Below are positions 1 to 12,186 of a DNA stretch of 64,000 nt, piece by piece. The translations under genes and the position numbers were made by a program. The first letter of the stretch is position 1, and every line of letters begins with the position of its first letter. The notes under the pieces are model-generated. The model worked only from the letters and a program-made list of their open reading frames with translations. It did no database searches and was not told the DNA's origin. Location of the stretch: assembly GCA_029964075.1 (NCBI GenBank), contig CM057135.1:4697001-4761000 (forward strand), given 5' to 3'. This DNA is from Patiria pectinifera. Lineage: Eukaryota; Echinodermata; Asteroidea; Valvatida; Asterinidae.

Positions 1-853
1 AGTTCTTTGCGGCCTGTAAACCAATATTAGCCGTAGAGTTGTATTTCGTTGGGCAGTTACAAGCAGGTCAATATATTCAAAGGAGTTCCATGGTTTACAT
101 TCATTATGGCGCACCCTAAATGTTTTCCGTAAACATACACCTACTCCACCACCGGCTCTATTTTTACGAGGAATATGGTGCAGTTCATGGGTTGGTAAAA
201 CGGACAATAGATCGGCAATTGGTCGACTATCGCGATCATCCCCGTTTAGCCAAGTTTCAGTTATAGCCAAAATGTCTATGTGATTTGAGATGACAAGATC
301 ACATATCATAGGGATCTTAGATTTAACGGATCTGGCATTCCAAAGTGCAAATTTACTGTTCAATGATCGAACGTGCGTATCTTCATGTATAAAAGTCAGT
401 TGAAGAGGAAGTCTGATGACGATTATGTCTCCGTTTTCCACCTTTACAACCTCTCCGTGTTTTGGCCTTGACATTCAGTCCAAGTGATCTGATGGTGGTC
501 CAGACTGAGGTTTCAACACGTTGATTGATGAGTTGAAACTTTAAAAGTTCAGATCTATCGTATAATATGCGACTATCTGGTTGCTGTTGAGACAGATACA
601 CAGCCAATGTACATGTGGAATTGTCCGGAAAATCAAAGTTTCTGTTTTTGTTAGTTGGTCCGGGATTGGGTTTGATGTCACCTGATATCAAAAGAGACAG
701 TTGAAATGTAGACACCGAGTTACTGTAGTAATTGATTCGTCTGCCTTGATATCTGGTGTGACACTGGTGATTCTTCACAATGGGTCCTAACGAGTGCACA
801 AAAGGTCCATTGTGCTGTGTCTCAATGATGAAAAGGATGATTAGTACAGGCAT
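1..853 (-). mobile_element. CR1-like non-LTR retrotransposon, 5' part, cut by window edge
   Basis: Read on the minus strand, 853-383 is an open frame whose N-terminal part has hydrophobic stretches followed by a 2A-like peptide ending SGDIKPNPGP (about 687-658). In other CR1-like elements such peptides cause ribosome skipping. After a one-base frame change near 390-480 the strand continues from about 360 down to base 1 as an AP-type endonuclease, with FALWNARSVKSK, then ITETWLNGDD, then a GGGVG stretch and ending near YRPQ. The rest of the endonuclease and the reverse transcriptase lie beyond the left edge. The frame change suggests an inactive copy, although a sequencing error is possible. 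This is a mobile element, not a host gene. Confidence 0.8.
383..853 (-). CDS. N-terminal ORF of retrotransposon with 2A-like peptide
   Basis: This 156-residue frame starts with a hydrophobic segment (about residues 1-11) and has a 2A-like motif (D-I-K-P-N-P-G-P) near residues 59-66. A basic tail with KTRR and KRRHNRH follows. The canonical 2A core is D-x-E-x-N-P-G-P, and here the NPGP end is intact. The frame stops just before the endonuclease, which continues in another frame, so the two were probably one polyprotein before a frameshift. By analogy with published 2A-bearing retrotransposons, the N-terminal piece would be released during translation. I see no host-gene similarity. Confidence 0.65.
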   Translation of the reverse strand: MPVLIILFIIETQHNGPFVHSLGPIVKNHQCHTRYQGRRINYYSNSVSTFQLSLLISGDIKPNPGPTNKNRNFDFPDNSTCTLAVYLSQQQPDSRILYDRSELLKFQLINQRVETSVWTTIRSLGLNVKAKTRRGCKGGKRRHNRHQTSSSTDFYT

Positions 854-1285
854 TATGTGAAAAATTAAGGGGTAACCTCAAACAAATTGCAACAGAAACT
901 ATTTAAAAAGGTTATTACTCAGAAAAATCTCCTCTATAACATATTAAAAGTCTTAAGAAATCCGAGTGGTGGAAAGTAGTTTTCTAATGTGTTTCTTAAC
1001 CACACCCAGTACCACTTTTTTTGCTACTTTATAATGGAATATTTAGTGACGCTGCAACAATATATTTAATACTAAACACAGAGAGTTGATCTTAATTTAT
1101 TATTGAGATGCCCATTGACTTCAGAAAGGATCTGTAGATGATTTATATTCATTTATTATGCTGTAATATATATATACTATCTGCAATATGATGTATATAT
1201 GAATCTATATATATAACATATAGGTTCAGTCTTTTCTGCTACCATTGGTTTCACGCACACGCACACTGCGTGGCGATCATCAGGC
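854..1285. other. gene-free AT-rich stretch
   Basis: No coding region is visible. A fragment near 955-1015 (AATCCGAGTGGTGGAAA) resembles the arm of the inverted-repeat element that follows, which suggests an older broken copy. Between 1160 and 1230 the sequence is TATA-rich. Confidence 0.5.
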
Positions 1286-1794
1286 AAATTTACTCATTAT
1301 TCTAGACCTTGGTAAGTTTCAATATCCCTATGTTTCCCAAATTTGCGATATGCTGATAATAATTTGCATAAATGCCATTTGTTAATTTGCATAGATTAAA
1401 GTTAAAATTATGGCTGTCATGTGTGGACATGTCACACTAAAAATTTTCCTGATAATCCAAGTCCAGTCATGTACAAAAATTAATTTCACACCATGGTGCA
1501 TTGCTATAAGGTTCCTTAAAAAAGGAAAGAAATCCAAGTGGTGGAAATATGCCTAATTTGCATAAATTCAAAATGGCCACTAATTACAAGATTTTTGATT
1601 TGGCCATAACTCTTGTCCTGCATTGCTTTTTGGAGTACTTTGAACAACAATTTGTCCTTTGACATTGATTTCATCATCATTCCAGTCCGAGGTGCCTTAT
1701 GAGATCCTATGTTTCCTATGGGGTATAATATTTTTTGTTAAGGTTTCTAGCTCTTGTCAAAGTTGGTATAAGTGTTGGAAAATGTGATATCCCT

Positions 1795-2215
1795 GTGTCG
1801 CAGAGCGAACCCTTGCGCCGCTCTACTCGGACCAAAAATCAAGGAATAACTCAAGAGAACAGAGGATTCAACACAGGAGTTACAAATCACCAAAATCAAA
1901 TTTATATTACGGGAAAGAAATAAACCAAAAAAACCGCAAACCTCAATCCCAAAATACGTGGGCGAGGGTTTTATACCCCTCCCGCATGGGTGCAAGCCCG
2001 GAATTGGTATGCAACAAAGGAAAAAGGAATTACGATTTGCATAATTCACCTAGCACCCACCTCCGAATTACATAACACTTTACGGCTGTAAAAAATTAGT
2101 GATTGATGAATTAACTCAGAAAATAAAAGGAATAATTTTAACAGTCTTGTGACACCCTGTACATAAACACATTTCATGGACAAAAAAATCCCTACTTTAA
2201 AGCCACTAGTACACT
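1795..2215. mobile_element. possible insertion inside the foldback element
   Basis: A pair of inverted 45-base segments, both containing AAAATGTGATATCCCT, brackets this stretch. It breaks the symmetry of the larger element and contains unrelated, less AT-rich DNA. One frame reads SEPLRRSTR, which resembles a linker motif in pol proteins of LTR elements. The match is short and may be chance. No LTR pair was identified. Confidence 0.3.
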
Positions 2216-3099
2216 GCATAGGGATATCACATTTTGCAACGCGTATGCCAACTTTGAGATGAACCAAAAACCGAACAACAAAAAATATCTTTCCCAATTT
2301 TTTTGATATTTTGTAGCGAACATCTTGGGGTTTAATATTCATCCAAGTTTGTCTCAATGTCGGGTGATCCACTAGGTCAAATTCAAGGTCAAATTAAAGG
2401 TCAAAATGTCATTTTACTTAAAATAACCCCGACATGAAAAAAACAATGGTAAATTTGGATTTCTCATGATGTAACCTTTCAAAAGAAATTAAGATTAACA
2501 CATTTGGCTCACAGATTATAGAAATATGGTCATTTAAAAATGGCAGCAATGTCCATTTTGACCAAAATTGCCTGGGCGGTAGCGCGAAAACTGTTTGTCT
2601 GATGGTGCTAAAACTTAAATTTCGGCTTTTCAGCCGAAATTACCCCATAAACTAAATATGATCCAATTTAAAGAGGTTGGGGTTTCAAATTTAAAAGTTA
2701 TGGGGGTGTGATTTGACACTGAATGGCCCCAATGTCAAATGACAAAATGTTGTTTAAAGTACCCCGAAAAGCAACTTAGGACGAGAGTTATTACTAGATA
2801 GCATATTATGTCATATTTTTGGCCACTGCATTTTCCTTTGCTAAAGAAGGAATTTTTCTCATAATTATTTGGAAAGACTTTACCTTCCTAAGCTGGAAAT
2901 CCATTTGTAACATTTTTTTTCTATCTACCATGTGGCAGTCATCTTGGAATTCATAATGGCCGCCATTTCGGGCCTAATTTGTATCTAACTTCGGACCTGA
3001 TTGTCATATGAAGTTCAGTTTGGTGGCAAACCCCATGTTTTTGATACCAAGGAACCCACGGAAATCATTGTTGATGGGGTATACTCCCAGTTTAGTACC

Positions 3100-3860
3100 C
3101 CATCAACAATGATTAACTTGGGTTCCTTGGTATCAAGAACATATGCAGTTTGCCACCAAAATGGACTTTATACGACACTCAGGTGCCACCTTATTATTAA
3201 ATGAAATCAAAGATGGCCGCTATTTTTGAATATCCAATATGGCTGCCATCCATTTGGGATGCCTAAATGTGCTAATTGGATTCCTTGGTATCAAATTTAT
3301 CAATAGTGACTTCATACGACATTGAAGTCCAAATTTATTATACAAATAGTTCTTAATGGCGGCAATGATGAAATATCAAAGATGGCTGCCATCAACTGTA
3401 AGTACCCCGTCCACAGTGATTTACTTGAGTTCATTGAAATACGTGGACTTCATAGGACATTCAGGTGCAATGCTATTATAAATAAGATCCAAGATGGCGG
3501 CTATTTTGTAAAAAGTCCAAGATGGCTGCCATCCATCTGGGATAGATCATCAGCAATGGGTCATTAAGATAACTTGGTATCAAATGTATGGGGTTTGCCA
3601 CCAAAATTGACTTCGTACGCCATTCAAGTCCAAATTTATTATGCAAATAAGCCGAAAATGGCGGCCATATATTTGAAATATCCAAGATGGCTGCCATCCA
3701 TTTGGAGTAGACCATAAACAATAATGTACTCGGGTTCCTTGGTATCAAAAACATGGGGATTGCCATCAAAATAAACTTCATGTGACAATCAAGTCCGAAG
3801 TTATGATACAAATTAGGCTCGAAATGGCGGCCATTTTGAAATCCAAGATGGCCGCCACAC
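3100..3860. repeat. direct repeats of about 180 bp with AAGATGGCGGC motifs
   Basis: Several diverged units share CCTTGGTATCAAA, TTTGCCACCAAAAT, TTCATACGACATTCAAGTCC and an AAGATGGCNGCCAT block. At least eight motif copies lie near 3212, 3378, 3490, 3520, 3655, 3683, 3822 and 3845. The motif matches the YY1 consensus, but any regulatory use is inference. Confidence 0.6.
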
Positions 3861-4577
3861 GGTAGCTGGGAAAAAATGTCTCCAATGCATTTCCGGCTTA
3901 GGGAGGTAAACTCTTTCCAAATATGGCAAAAATTACTTCTTAAACAAAAAAAAGCAAAAGTACATAACGGCCTATATACTATTATGGCCGCGCCAAATCA
4001 TATGAAAATCATGTAAGTAGCGGTCTTTTGAATTTATGCAAATTAGGCATATTTCCACCACTTGGATTTTTAACAACTTTTTTAGGGACCTTATAACTTA
4101 TAGCAATGCACTGTGGTGTGAAATTTGACTTGGATTATCAGGGAACACTCAATTGGTACATGTCCACACATGGCATCCATTATTTTAACTTTAATTAGGC
4201 ATATTGATATACGGCATTTATGCAAATTATACGGCATTTGGAAAATTTCGGAAACAAAGGGATCTTGGAATTTACCTAGGACTTGAATAATGAGTAAATC
4301 AATGTAAAAGGACTAAAACTGTTGTTTAAAGTACCTCTAAAATCCACCTAGTATAAGAAATATGACCAAATCAATGCAAAAGTCCTAAAATATGCGGCCA
4401 TTTTGGATTTATGCAAATGAGGCATATTTCCGCGACCTCAATTTTTTAAGACTTTTAGTATGTCATTTTAGGGACCTTATAGAAATGCACTGTGGTGAAA
4501 AAAATTCTGTTGCAATTTGTTTGAGGTCAACCTTATATTGCCTGTACTATTGTGTTTGTCCACAAACACATTTCTAG

Positions 4578-5844
4578 TTAGCTGTTTCGGTGACACACCG
4601 AAACAGATCTTGTTTTCGTTAAGATTTTTTTTTTATTTTTTTTATTTTTTTCTTCTCCTTTTTCAGACTTTTTCTCCATAGGTTTAGCACACGTTTCTTC
4701 TACCCATACACTTTGGCACTTTTTAAAATCCGATTGATTTCAGACTTGGTACATACTTAGAACACCACCCACAGATGGTCCTAAAAGAAATTCGTGATTG
4801 TGACGTCATCAGGTGTCGGGTTATGTCACATTAAAGATGCATTTTTTCCCCATATGTTTTGTACACGTTTTAAAACACTCCAGTTTGGCATCTTCGCAAA
4901 TCCGATCATTTTTAAACTTAATTCATACTTAGACCTCCACCCACAGATGGTCCTAGACGAAATTCGTGATCATGACGTCATCAGGTATTAGGTTACGTCA
5001 CATTAAAGATACTTTTTTTCCCCATAGGGTTTGTACACGTTTTAAAATGCTCCATTTCGGCACTTTCGTAGATCCGATCGACATCACACTTGGTACACAC
5101 TTAGAACACTACCCACAGATGGTTCTAGAAGAAATTCGTGATCGTGACGTCATCAGGTGTCACGTTAATTCACATTAAAGATGCACATTTTCCCCATAGG
5201 TTTTGTACACGTTTTAAAACACTCTACTTTGGCACTTTCGTAAATTCGATCGACTTTATACTTGGTACACACTTAGACCACTACCCATAGATGGTCCTAG
5301 AAGAAAGTCATCATCGAGACGTCATCAGGTGTCAGGTTACGTCACATTAAAGATGCACATTTTCCCAATAGGTTTTGTACACGTTTTAAAACAGTCTACT
5401 TTGGCACTTTCGTAAATCCGTTCGACGTTAGACTTTGAACACACTTAGACTACCACCCATAGATTGTCCTTGAAGAAAGTCGCCATCGTGACGTCATGAG
5501 GTGTCAGTTTACGTCACATTAAAGATGCATTGTTTCCCTATTCGTTTTGTACAAACCATACACTTTTGCACTAGTTTCTATTATGTCTGATTGACTTTAC
5601 ATTTGTCATACACTAGTAAGACCAGTAGCTAGTGATGCCCCTTAAAGGGGCATTTTATTCTCTGTAGGCCTATATCTACAGAACTAAAATGTTCGATTAG
5701 GTTGTAACATGTACATGTACACGTACGTATTATAATGTGCTGTTATAGATAACATTTATAGTGACGTCACTGATTGTTCGTCCCGTGCACAGAGTATTTC
5801 AAATATTCGAAACAGCTTGTGTTTGTCCACAAACACATTTCTAG
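4578..5844 (+). mobile_element. Helitron-like non-autonomous element, copy 1
   Basis: The right end has a hairpin (arms TGTGTTTGT and ACAAACACA) followed by TTTCTAG. A hairpin shortly before CTAG is the usual 3' end of Helitrons. The base after CTAG is T, as expected for Helitron target use. The interior has five units of about 172 bp. Each contains a TTTTGTACACGTTTTAAAAC block, a CACAGATGGTCCTAGAAG block and a TGACGTCATCAGGTG block. There is no Rep/helicase frame. An older 3' end is visible at 4551-4577, just to the left. Confidence 0.6.
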
Positions 5845-6771
5845 TTTTTTTTTTTTTCTTCTCCTTTTTCAGACTTTTTCTTCATAGGTTTTGTACACGT
5901 TTCTTCTACCAGTCCACTTTGGCACTTTTTGAAATCCGATCGAGTTCAGACTTGGTACATACTTAGACCACCACCCACAGATGGTCCTAGAAGAAATTCG
6001 TGACCGTGACGTCATCACGTGTCGGGTAACTTTACATTAAAGATGCATTTTCCCCATACGTTTTGTACACGTTTTAAAACACTCCACTTTCGCACCTTCG
6101 TAAATCTGATCGACCTCAGACTTGATACATACTTAGACCACCACCCACAGATGGTCCAAGAAAAATGTGTGATCATGACGTCATCAGGTGTTGGGTTATG
6201 TCACATTAAAGATGGCTTTTTCCCAATATGTTTTGTATACGTTTTAAAACACTCCACTTTCGCACCTTCGTAAATCCGATCGACCTCAGACTTGATACAT
6301 ACTTAGACCACCACCCACAGATGGTCCTAGAAGAAATTTGTGATCGGGACGTCATCAGGTGTTGGGTTACATCACATTAAAGATGTATTTTTCCCATAGG
6401 GTTAGTACACGTTTTAAAACACTCTACATGTACTTTGGCACTTTTGTAAATCCGATCGACGTTAGACTTGACTACCACCCACAGATGGTCCTAGAAGAAA
6501 TTCGTGATCGTACCAATGCCGAAATGTGTTATAGATGAAAATTCAAGTGATGTCATCATCAAATGTCATGTGACGTCCCTTAAAGGAGCATTTTGTTCTT
6601 TATAAGCCTATATTTACAGCCCTATATGTTCGATTTGGTTATAACTTGACATGTACGAATAATGTGCTGTTATAGATGACATTTTTAGTGACGTCACTGA
6701 TTGTTCATCACGTGCACAGAGCATTTCGAATATCCGAAACAGCTTGTGTTTGTCCACAAACACATTTCTAG
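5845..6771 (+). mobile_element. Helitron-like element, copy 2
   Basis: This copy starts directly after the CTAG of the previous one and ends with the same hairpin plus TTTCTAG at 6747-6771. It holds fewer internal 172-bp units than copy 1, then a 3' block with AAATGTCATGTGACGTCCCTTAAA and CCGAAACAGCTTGTG. Length is 927 bp. Confidence 0.6.
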
Positions 6772-7692
6772 TCTTTTGCTTTTTTTTTCCTTCTTTTTTC
6801 AGACTTTTTCTCCATAAGTTTTGTACACGTTTCTTCTACCAGTCCACTTTGGCATTTTTTTTAATCCGATCGAGTTCAGACTTGGTACATACTTAGACCA
6901 CCACCCACAGATGGTCCGTCATCAGGTGTCGGGTTACTTCACATGAAACATGCATTTTTCCCCATATGTTTTGTACACGTTATAAAACACTCCACCTTGG
7001 CACCCTCATAAATCCGATCGAACTCAGACTTAATACATTGTTAAACCACCACCCACAGATGGTCGAAGAAGAAATTGGTGATAGTGACGTCATCAGTTGT
7101 CGGGTTACGTCACATTAAAGATGCATTTTTCCCCATATGTTTTGTACACGTTTTAAAACACTCCACTTTCGCACCTTCGTACATCCGATCGACCTCAGAC
7201 TTGATACATACTTAGACCACCACCCACAGATGGTCCTAGAAGAAATTTGTGATCGTGTCGTCATCAGGTGTTGGGTTTCATTACATTAAAGATGCATTTT
7301 TTCCCCATAGGATTTGTACACGTTTTAAAACACTCTACCGTACTTCAGCACTTTTGTAAATCCGATCGACGTTAGAATTGGTACAAACTTAGACTACCAC
7401 CCACAGATGGTCCTAGAAGAAATTTGTGATCGTACCAATGCCGAAATGTGTTATAGATGAAAATTCAAGTGATGTCATCATCAAATGTCATGTGACGTCC
7501 CTTAAAGGGGCATTTTGTTCTTTATAGGCCTACATTTACAGACCTATATGTTCGATTTGGTTATAACTTGACATATACGTATAATGTGCTGTTATAGATG
7601 ACATTTTTAGTGACATCACTGATTGTTCATCACGTGCACAGAGTATTCGAATATCCGAAACAGCTTGTGTTTGTCCACAAACACATTTCTAG
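6772..7692 (+). mobile_element. Helitron-like element, copy 3
   Basis: Third head-to-tail copy, 921 bp, with the same start (T-rich, then TTTTTCAGACTTTTTCTCCATA) and the same hairpin and CTAG end. It is close to copy 2 in order and sequence, which suggests recent tandem duplication. Confidence 0.6.
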
Positions 7693-8040
7693 TTTTTCTT
7701 TTTAGCTGTTTCGGCAATTAAGCCGAACAGCTCTTGTTTTCGTTAAGATTTTTTATTCTTTTTTTTCTTTTTCAGTCAATTCGCCCTCAGGGTTTGTACA
7801 CGTTTTCCTTCTACAATGCCACTTTGGCACTTTTGTTTATCTGATCGACTTCAGAATTGGTACATACTTAGACAATCATCCGGAGAGGGTCCTAGAAGAA
7901 AATTGTCATCATGACGGCATCAGGTGTCAAGTTACGTAACATTAAAGGGGATTTTTTTTGTCCATAGGGTTTGTACACGTTCTTTTCTCCATAGGGTTTG
8001 TACACGTTCTTTTCTTCATAGGGTTGATATTGGGATCTGT
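7693..8040 (+). mobile_element. Helitron-like element, 5' fragment
   Basis: Starts after the CTAG of copy 3 with a short palindrome (AGCTGTTTCGG and CCGAACAGCT) and one 172-bp unit. It then breaks down after a triple repeat of TAGGGTTTGTACACGTTCTT. There is no 3' hairpin. Confidence 0.5.
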
Positions 8041-9340
8041 TATATTTGATAAAATAGGTGAAATCATAGTGACTTTATTTGCTGTCATGTGAGGGCACCC
8101 TGACTTTGCATCATTTCCATCCCCTTTGATTTTGGTTGTATTCTTGTCAGACCTCGCACACAACTGTGGCACTGTTAAAGTTGTTTGCTGCCCTCTAGTG
8201 TTTTAAATGATCTACCTATAATGAAACGTTCGAGATTGTCAGGATTATATTTCGAGGGGCAAAATAACATACAATCTGAGGAATCAATGTGTGCAGTTAA
8301 ACGGAGACAGTCATGTGACGAATGCAGGGGGCGGGATAAAAGGATATCATCAGAGAAGGCCAAAACTGGATACCAAGTGATGATTTGGGCAGTCATATAC
8401 ATGTAGGCTGATAACTCTTACCGGGATTCAGAAGGGAATATGGAATCTTCACATGTTTTATATTGTCGTGGCCACGTGGTAAACACACCCGGGGCCATCT
8501 ATCACCAGATCCTAGTATGGACCATAGTACGTCCTTCAAAAGGGGTGTCAGTCTTGTGATCCTACTGGAGGGGTTGGAATTGGCGGGAAAACCCTGTGTG
8601 CTTGTGCACATTTACATAGGCTTGTGTACAAATGCACTATAAACAGTGGGATTAGTTCGATCACCCCTGTGACCAAAATGGAATGTCTAATGGGGTTATG
8701 TCTGTGGTTTTAACGGCTGTTTGGGGCCTGAGAGATACTCCAGACATGCCAGGGGTGAATGGGCTGGTTGTGAGGGTCGGGTGGCTCAAATTACATGTGG
8801 TGAAGTTGACATTCCATACAATCACTGCATAGTAAACAATAAAGGTGCTCGCTCCAGCAAGAAAATCAGAGGTGCTTAGTAAATACAATATTCACATAAA
8901 AGCACCCCCCCCCCCCATTGCACAACCATGCCCATTGCCTACCATGTGGGGGAAAAAATCATCCTTGTTTGCCATTCAAGTGTCAATAAAAATGACTTCA
9001 CACTATTTTTCATTTGTTTACCAGGTAGTTTGCTTTACATAATCACTCTTAGAATCAGAGACATGTGTCCTGAATTACACAATCTTACACAAGTCAGATG
9101 TAACTCGGACACCCAAATTGGACCCTAAATTTATGGAATCACCCACCTACGCTTTGCACGCGCACCCGTTCCCAAACGCAAAGAAAAGAGGACTGCGCAC
9201 AAATTGAACCACGTGGATTTAGGACGTCTGACATAAATCGACTTCACACACTTGGCACACACGGCAAAAACTTGGAATCACCACACAAAGGTTCTGGGTT
9301 CGATAGCCGCCGATGGCCACGTCAATCTTTTTCATTCAAA
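8041..9340. other. gene-free stretch
   Basis: I see no convincing gene or complete element. A C-run lies at 8906-8919. The short open frames here have no recognisable domain and overlap each other on both strands. Confidence 0.45.
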
Positions 9341-9402
9341 GACAGAAAAAAACACCGAAACAGCTCGGTGTTTGTTTACCTACAAACACAACGTCCGTCT
9401 AG

Positions 9403-10292
9403 TTTCTTATTTGTTTTCCTCCTTTTTCAGACTTTTTCTCCATAGGTTTAACACACCTTTTTTTCTACCAGTCCACTTTGCCACTTTTTAAAATCCGATT
9501 GATTTCAGACTTGGCACATACTTAGACCACCACCCACATATGGTCCTAAAAGAAATTTGTGATCGTGACGTCATCAGGTGTCAGGTTACGTCACATTAAA
9601 GATGCATTTTCCCCCATATGTTTTGTACACGTTTTAAAACACTCCAGTTTGGCATCTTCGTAAATCCGATCGAATATAGACTTAATTCATACTTAGACCA
9701 CCACGCACTGATGGTCCTAGACGAAATTCGTCATCGTGACGTCATCAGGTGTCAGGTTACGTCACATTAAAGATACACTTTTCCCCATAGGGTTTGTACA
9801 CGTTTTAAAACGCTCCATTTCGGCACTTTCGTAAATCCGATCGACGTTACACTTGGTACACATTTAGACCACTACCCATTGATGGTTCTAGAAGAAAGTT
9901 GTCATCGTGACGTCATGAGGTGTCGGGTTACATCACATTAAAGATGCATTTTCCCCATAGGTTTTGTACACGTTTTAAAACACTCCACTTTGGCACTTTC
10001 GTAAATTCGATCGCCTTTATACTTGGTATAATACACACTTAGACTACTACCCATAGATGGTCATGTCATCATCAAATGTCATGTGACGTCCCTTAAATGG
10101 GCATTTTATGCGTTTATAGGTCTACATCTACAGAACTATAATGTTCGATTGGTTGTACATGTAACTTGATGTACGTATTATGATGTGCTGGTATAGATGA
10201 CATTTATAGTGACGTCACTGATTGTTCATCACTTGCACAGAGTATTTCGAATATCCGAAACAGCTTGGGTTTGTCAACAAACACATTTCTAG
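9403..10292 (+). mobile_element. Helitron-like element, copy 4
   Basis: 890 bp. It follows a degenerate hairpin plus CTAG at about 9375-9402 and ends with hairpin plus TTTCTAG at 10271-10292. The interior has four 172-bp units with TGACGTCA sites. Same family as the copies at 4578-7692 and the minus-strand copies at 54277-55440. Confidence 0.6.
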
Positions 10293-10299
10293 TTTCTTA

Positions 10300-11240
10300 C
10301 TTCTTCTTGTTCTTCTATCCCAAATCCCATTGACTTTGCACATGTTTCATTCTGGACCACACTTTTGACCCTGAACATACTTCAATCTTGATGAAACTTG
10401 GCACAGAGTCAGAACCCACAGTGAACTCGTGCATGGAACAGTGACGTCATCATGACGTCATCATGGGCCACGTGACGTCATCTGGAATGTGCAAACTCTA
10501 AGACGTCATCGTGTGATTTTATATCGATTTTTGACGTTTTGGACCTTTCAGCCATATCTCACGAACGCAATATGCTAAATTCAAAATTCTTTTTGTATTA
10601 GGTTTGTTAAGCAATAGGTATATGCACAAATTTTGAAAAATGTGTGACGTCATGATGACGTCATCAAAAATGCGATTTTGTAAAACACATATAAGGGAAT
10701 GTCAGATCGTACTGAAACTTGGTGGGTGGGTAGATAATTGTACCAGTGCACAAAATATGAAATGACGTCACGATGACGTCATCGACAGATTTTTAACGAT
10801 TTTAAAAAATATTTATAATTTTATTCTTACTACAAAATTTAACACTTTTATTCATCTGAGTCGTTTTAAACATAGTACAGGCTAAATCCACAAAAGAATA
10901 ATGAGCACCGCCAAGTATTGTTTTAATGACGTCATCATGGGTCATGTGACGTCATCTTAAAAGTTCATATTTCAAAGCACAATATCTACAGCACGGTCAG
11001 TCTGATTGGGTTGAAACTCGGTATGAAGGTAGACCAGGATGTAGACCAGGTACGAATTGAAATGACGGCATAATGACGTCATCATGCGATTTTATATGAT
11101 TTTATGAATTGTTGGACCTTTAAGCCATATCACACGAACGCAACATTCAAAATTCTTTTGGTATTTGGTTTGATAGGGAATAAGTATATACACAAACTTT
11201 TGAAAAGAATGTGACGTCATCATGACGTCATCAAAAATGC
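10300..11240. repeat. diverged duplicated block rich in TGACGTCA
   Basis: A segment with GGACCTTTCAGCCATATC, ACGAACGCAA and CAAAATTCTTTTGGTAT occurs at about 10530-10690 and again at about 11105-11240. A segment with CATGGGCCACGTGACGTCATC recurs near 10463 and 10934. Paired TGACGTCATCATGACGTCA occurs several times. No coding region is seen. Confidence 0.6.
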
Positions 11241-11261
11241 TATAGTTGAAAAAACATATAA

Positions 11262-11705
11262 ACATAACATCAACATCAACAATCACCATCAACTTATCAA
11301 CAATACAAAATCAAAAATCAACATCAACAATCATTAATGAACATCAACAATCAACTATCAATAATCATCAACGACATCAACATCAAAATCAACAATTAAC
11401 AAGTAACATCAACAATCATCATCAACAATCAACAATCAATAACCAACATCAACAATCAACATCAAGAAACATCAACAATCGACATAAATAATCAACATCA
11501 ACAATCAACGTCAACAATCATCAACATCAAAAATCAATATCAAATATCAACATGAACATTCAATAACAACAACATCATCAACATCAACATCCAGCATCAA
11601 CTAATCATCGATTAAATCAACAATCATCATCAACAATCAACGTCAAACATCAACAATCAACATCAACTATCAACAACAACAATCAACAACAACGATCAAT
11701 AATGC
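11262..11705. repeat. simple repeat, (ATCAAC/AATCAAC)n
   Basis: About 440 bp of irregular ATCAACAATCAAC units with no G-rich interruption. Open frames across it (Asn/Gln/His/Ile only) are products of the repeat. Confidence 0.9.
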
Positions 11706-12186
11706 GAAAAAAAACCATATGTTCTGTTGATTGAACAGACATATACCTCTAGTTGTAATTGATTTGTTTTCTTTAAAAATAATACTCTACTGTAACGCCC
11801 GCAAAACAATGGGTCACTTGCTCGATTCCACCGCCGCCGTAACATGTATTACGTAATATGGGGTGGACTAAACCGTTTAACTGTTTAAAAATAATTGTCC
11901 TCTGGAATGCCATGAATAGCTCATGAATAAATTACACAATGGGGACGTCGGTGGTGGATTTAAGCAAGTAGCCTATTTTTTTTTTTTTTGAGGGGGGGGG
12001 GCATTTTAGAAGACTATTATTTTTAATGAAAATAAATCAATCAAAATTCTTTAAAATTGTTTTATTTTAAAATAATTATAAGTTGTAAAATGAAACCAGT
12101 ATTATTCAGTTCGTCTCACATTCTTTGAACAAACTGAAATGACACAATAAGTCGATTACCACACACGCCCTTGTCTTTAAAACTAT
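11706..12186. other. gene-free stretch
   Basis: No gene or repeat structure recognised, apart from a T-run followed by a G-run at 11977-12000. Confidence 0.45.

Larger units (their letters stand above)
1286..4305. mobile_element. large inverted-repeat (foldback-type) element, about 3 kb
   Basis: The left arm (about 1286-1600) reads as the diverged reverse complement of the right arm (about 4020-4305). Both contain AAATCCAAGTGGTGGAAATA, ATTTGCATAAAT and TTTACTCATTATTC in matching order. A second inverted pair lies inside: about 2790-3080 against about 3715-3990. Between them are direct repeats of about 180 bp carrying AAGATGGC(G/T)GCC words. No transposase frame is visible, so it is non-autonomous or a nest of several elements. 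A further partial copy of the right arm is at 4340-4500. Exact ends and target duplication are not resolved. Confidence 0.65.

Noticed and set aside
11246..11491. Asn/Gln/His-rich open frame as a low-complexity protein
   Set aside because: It is entirely simple repeat and without a start context or splice support.
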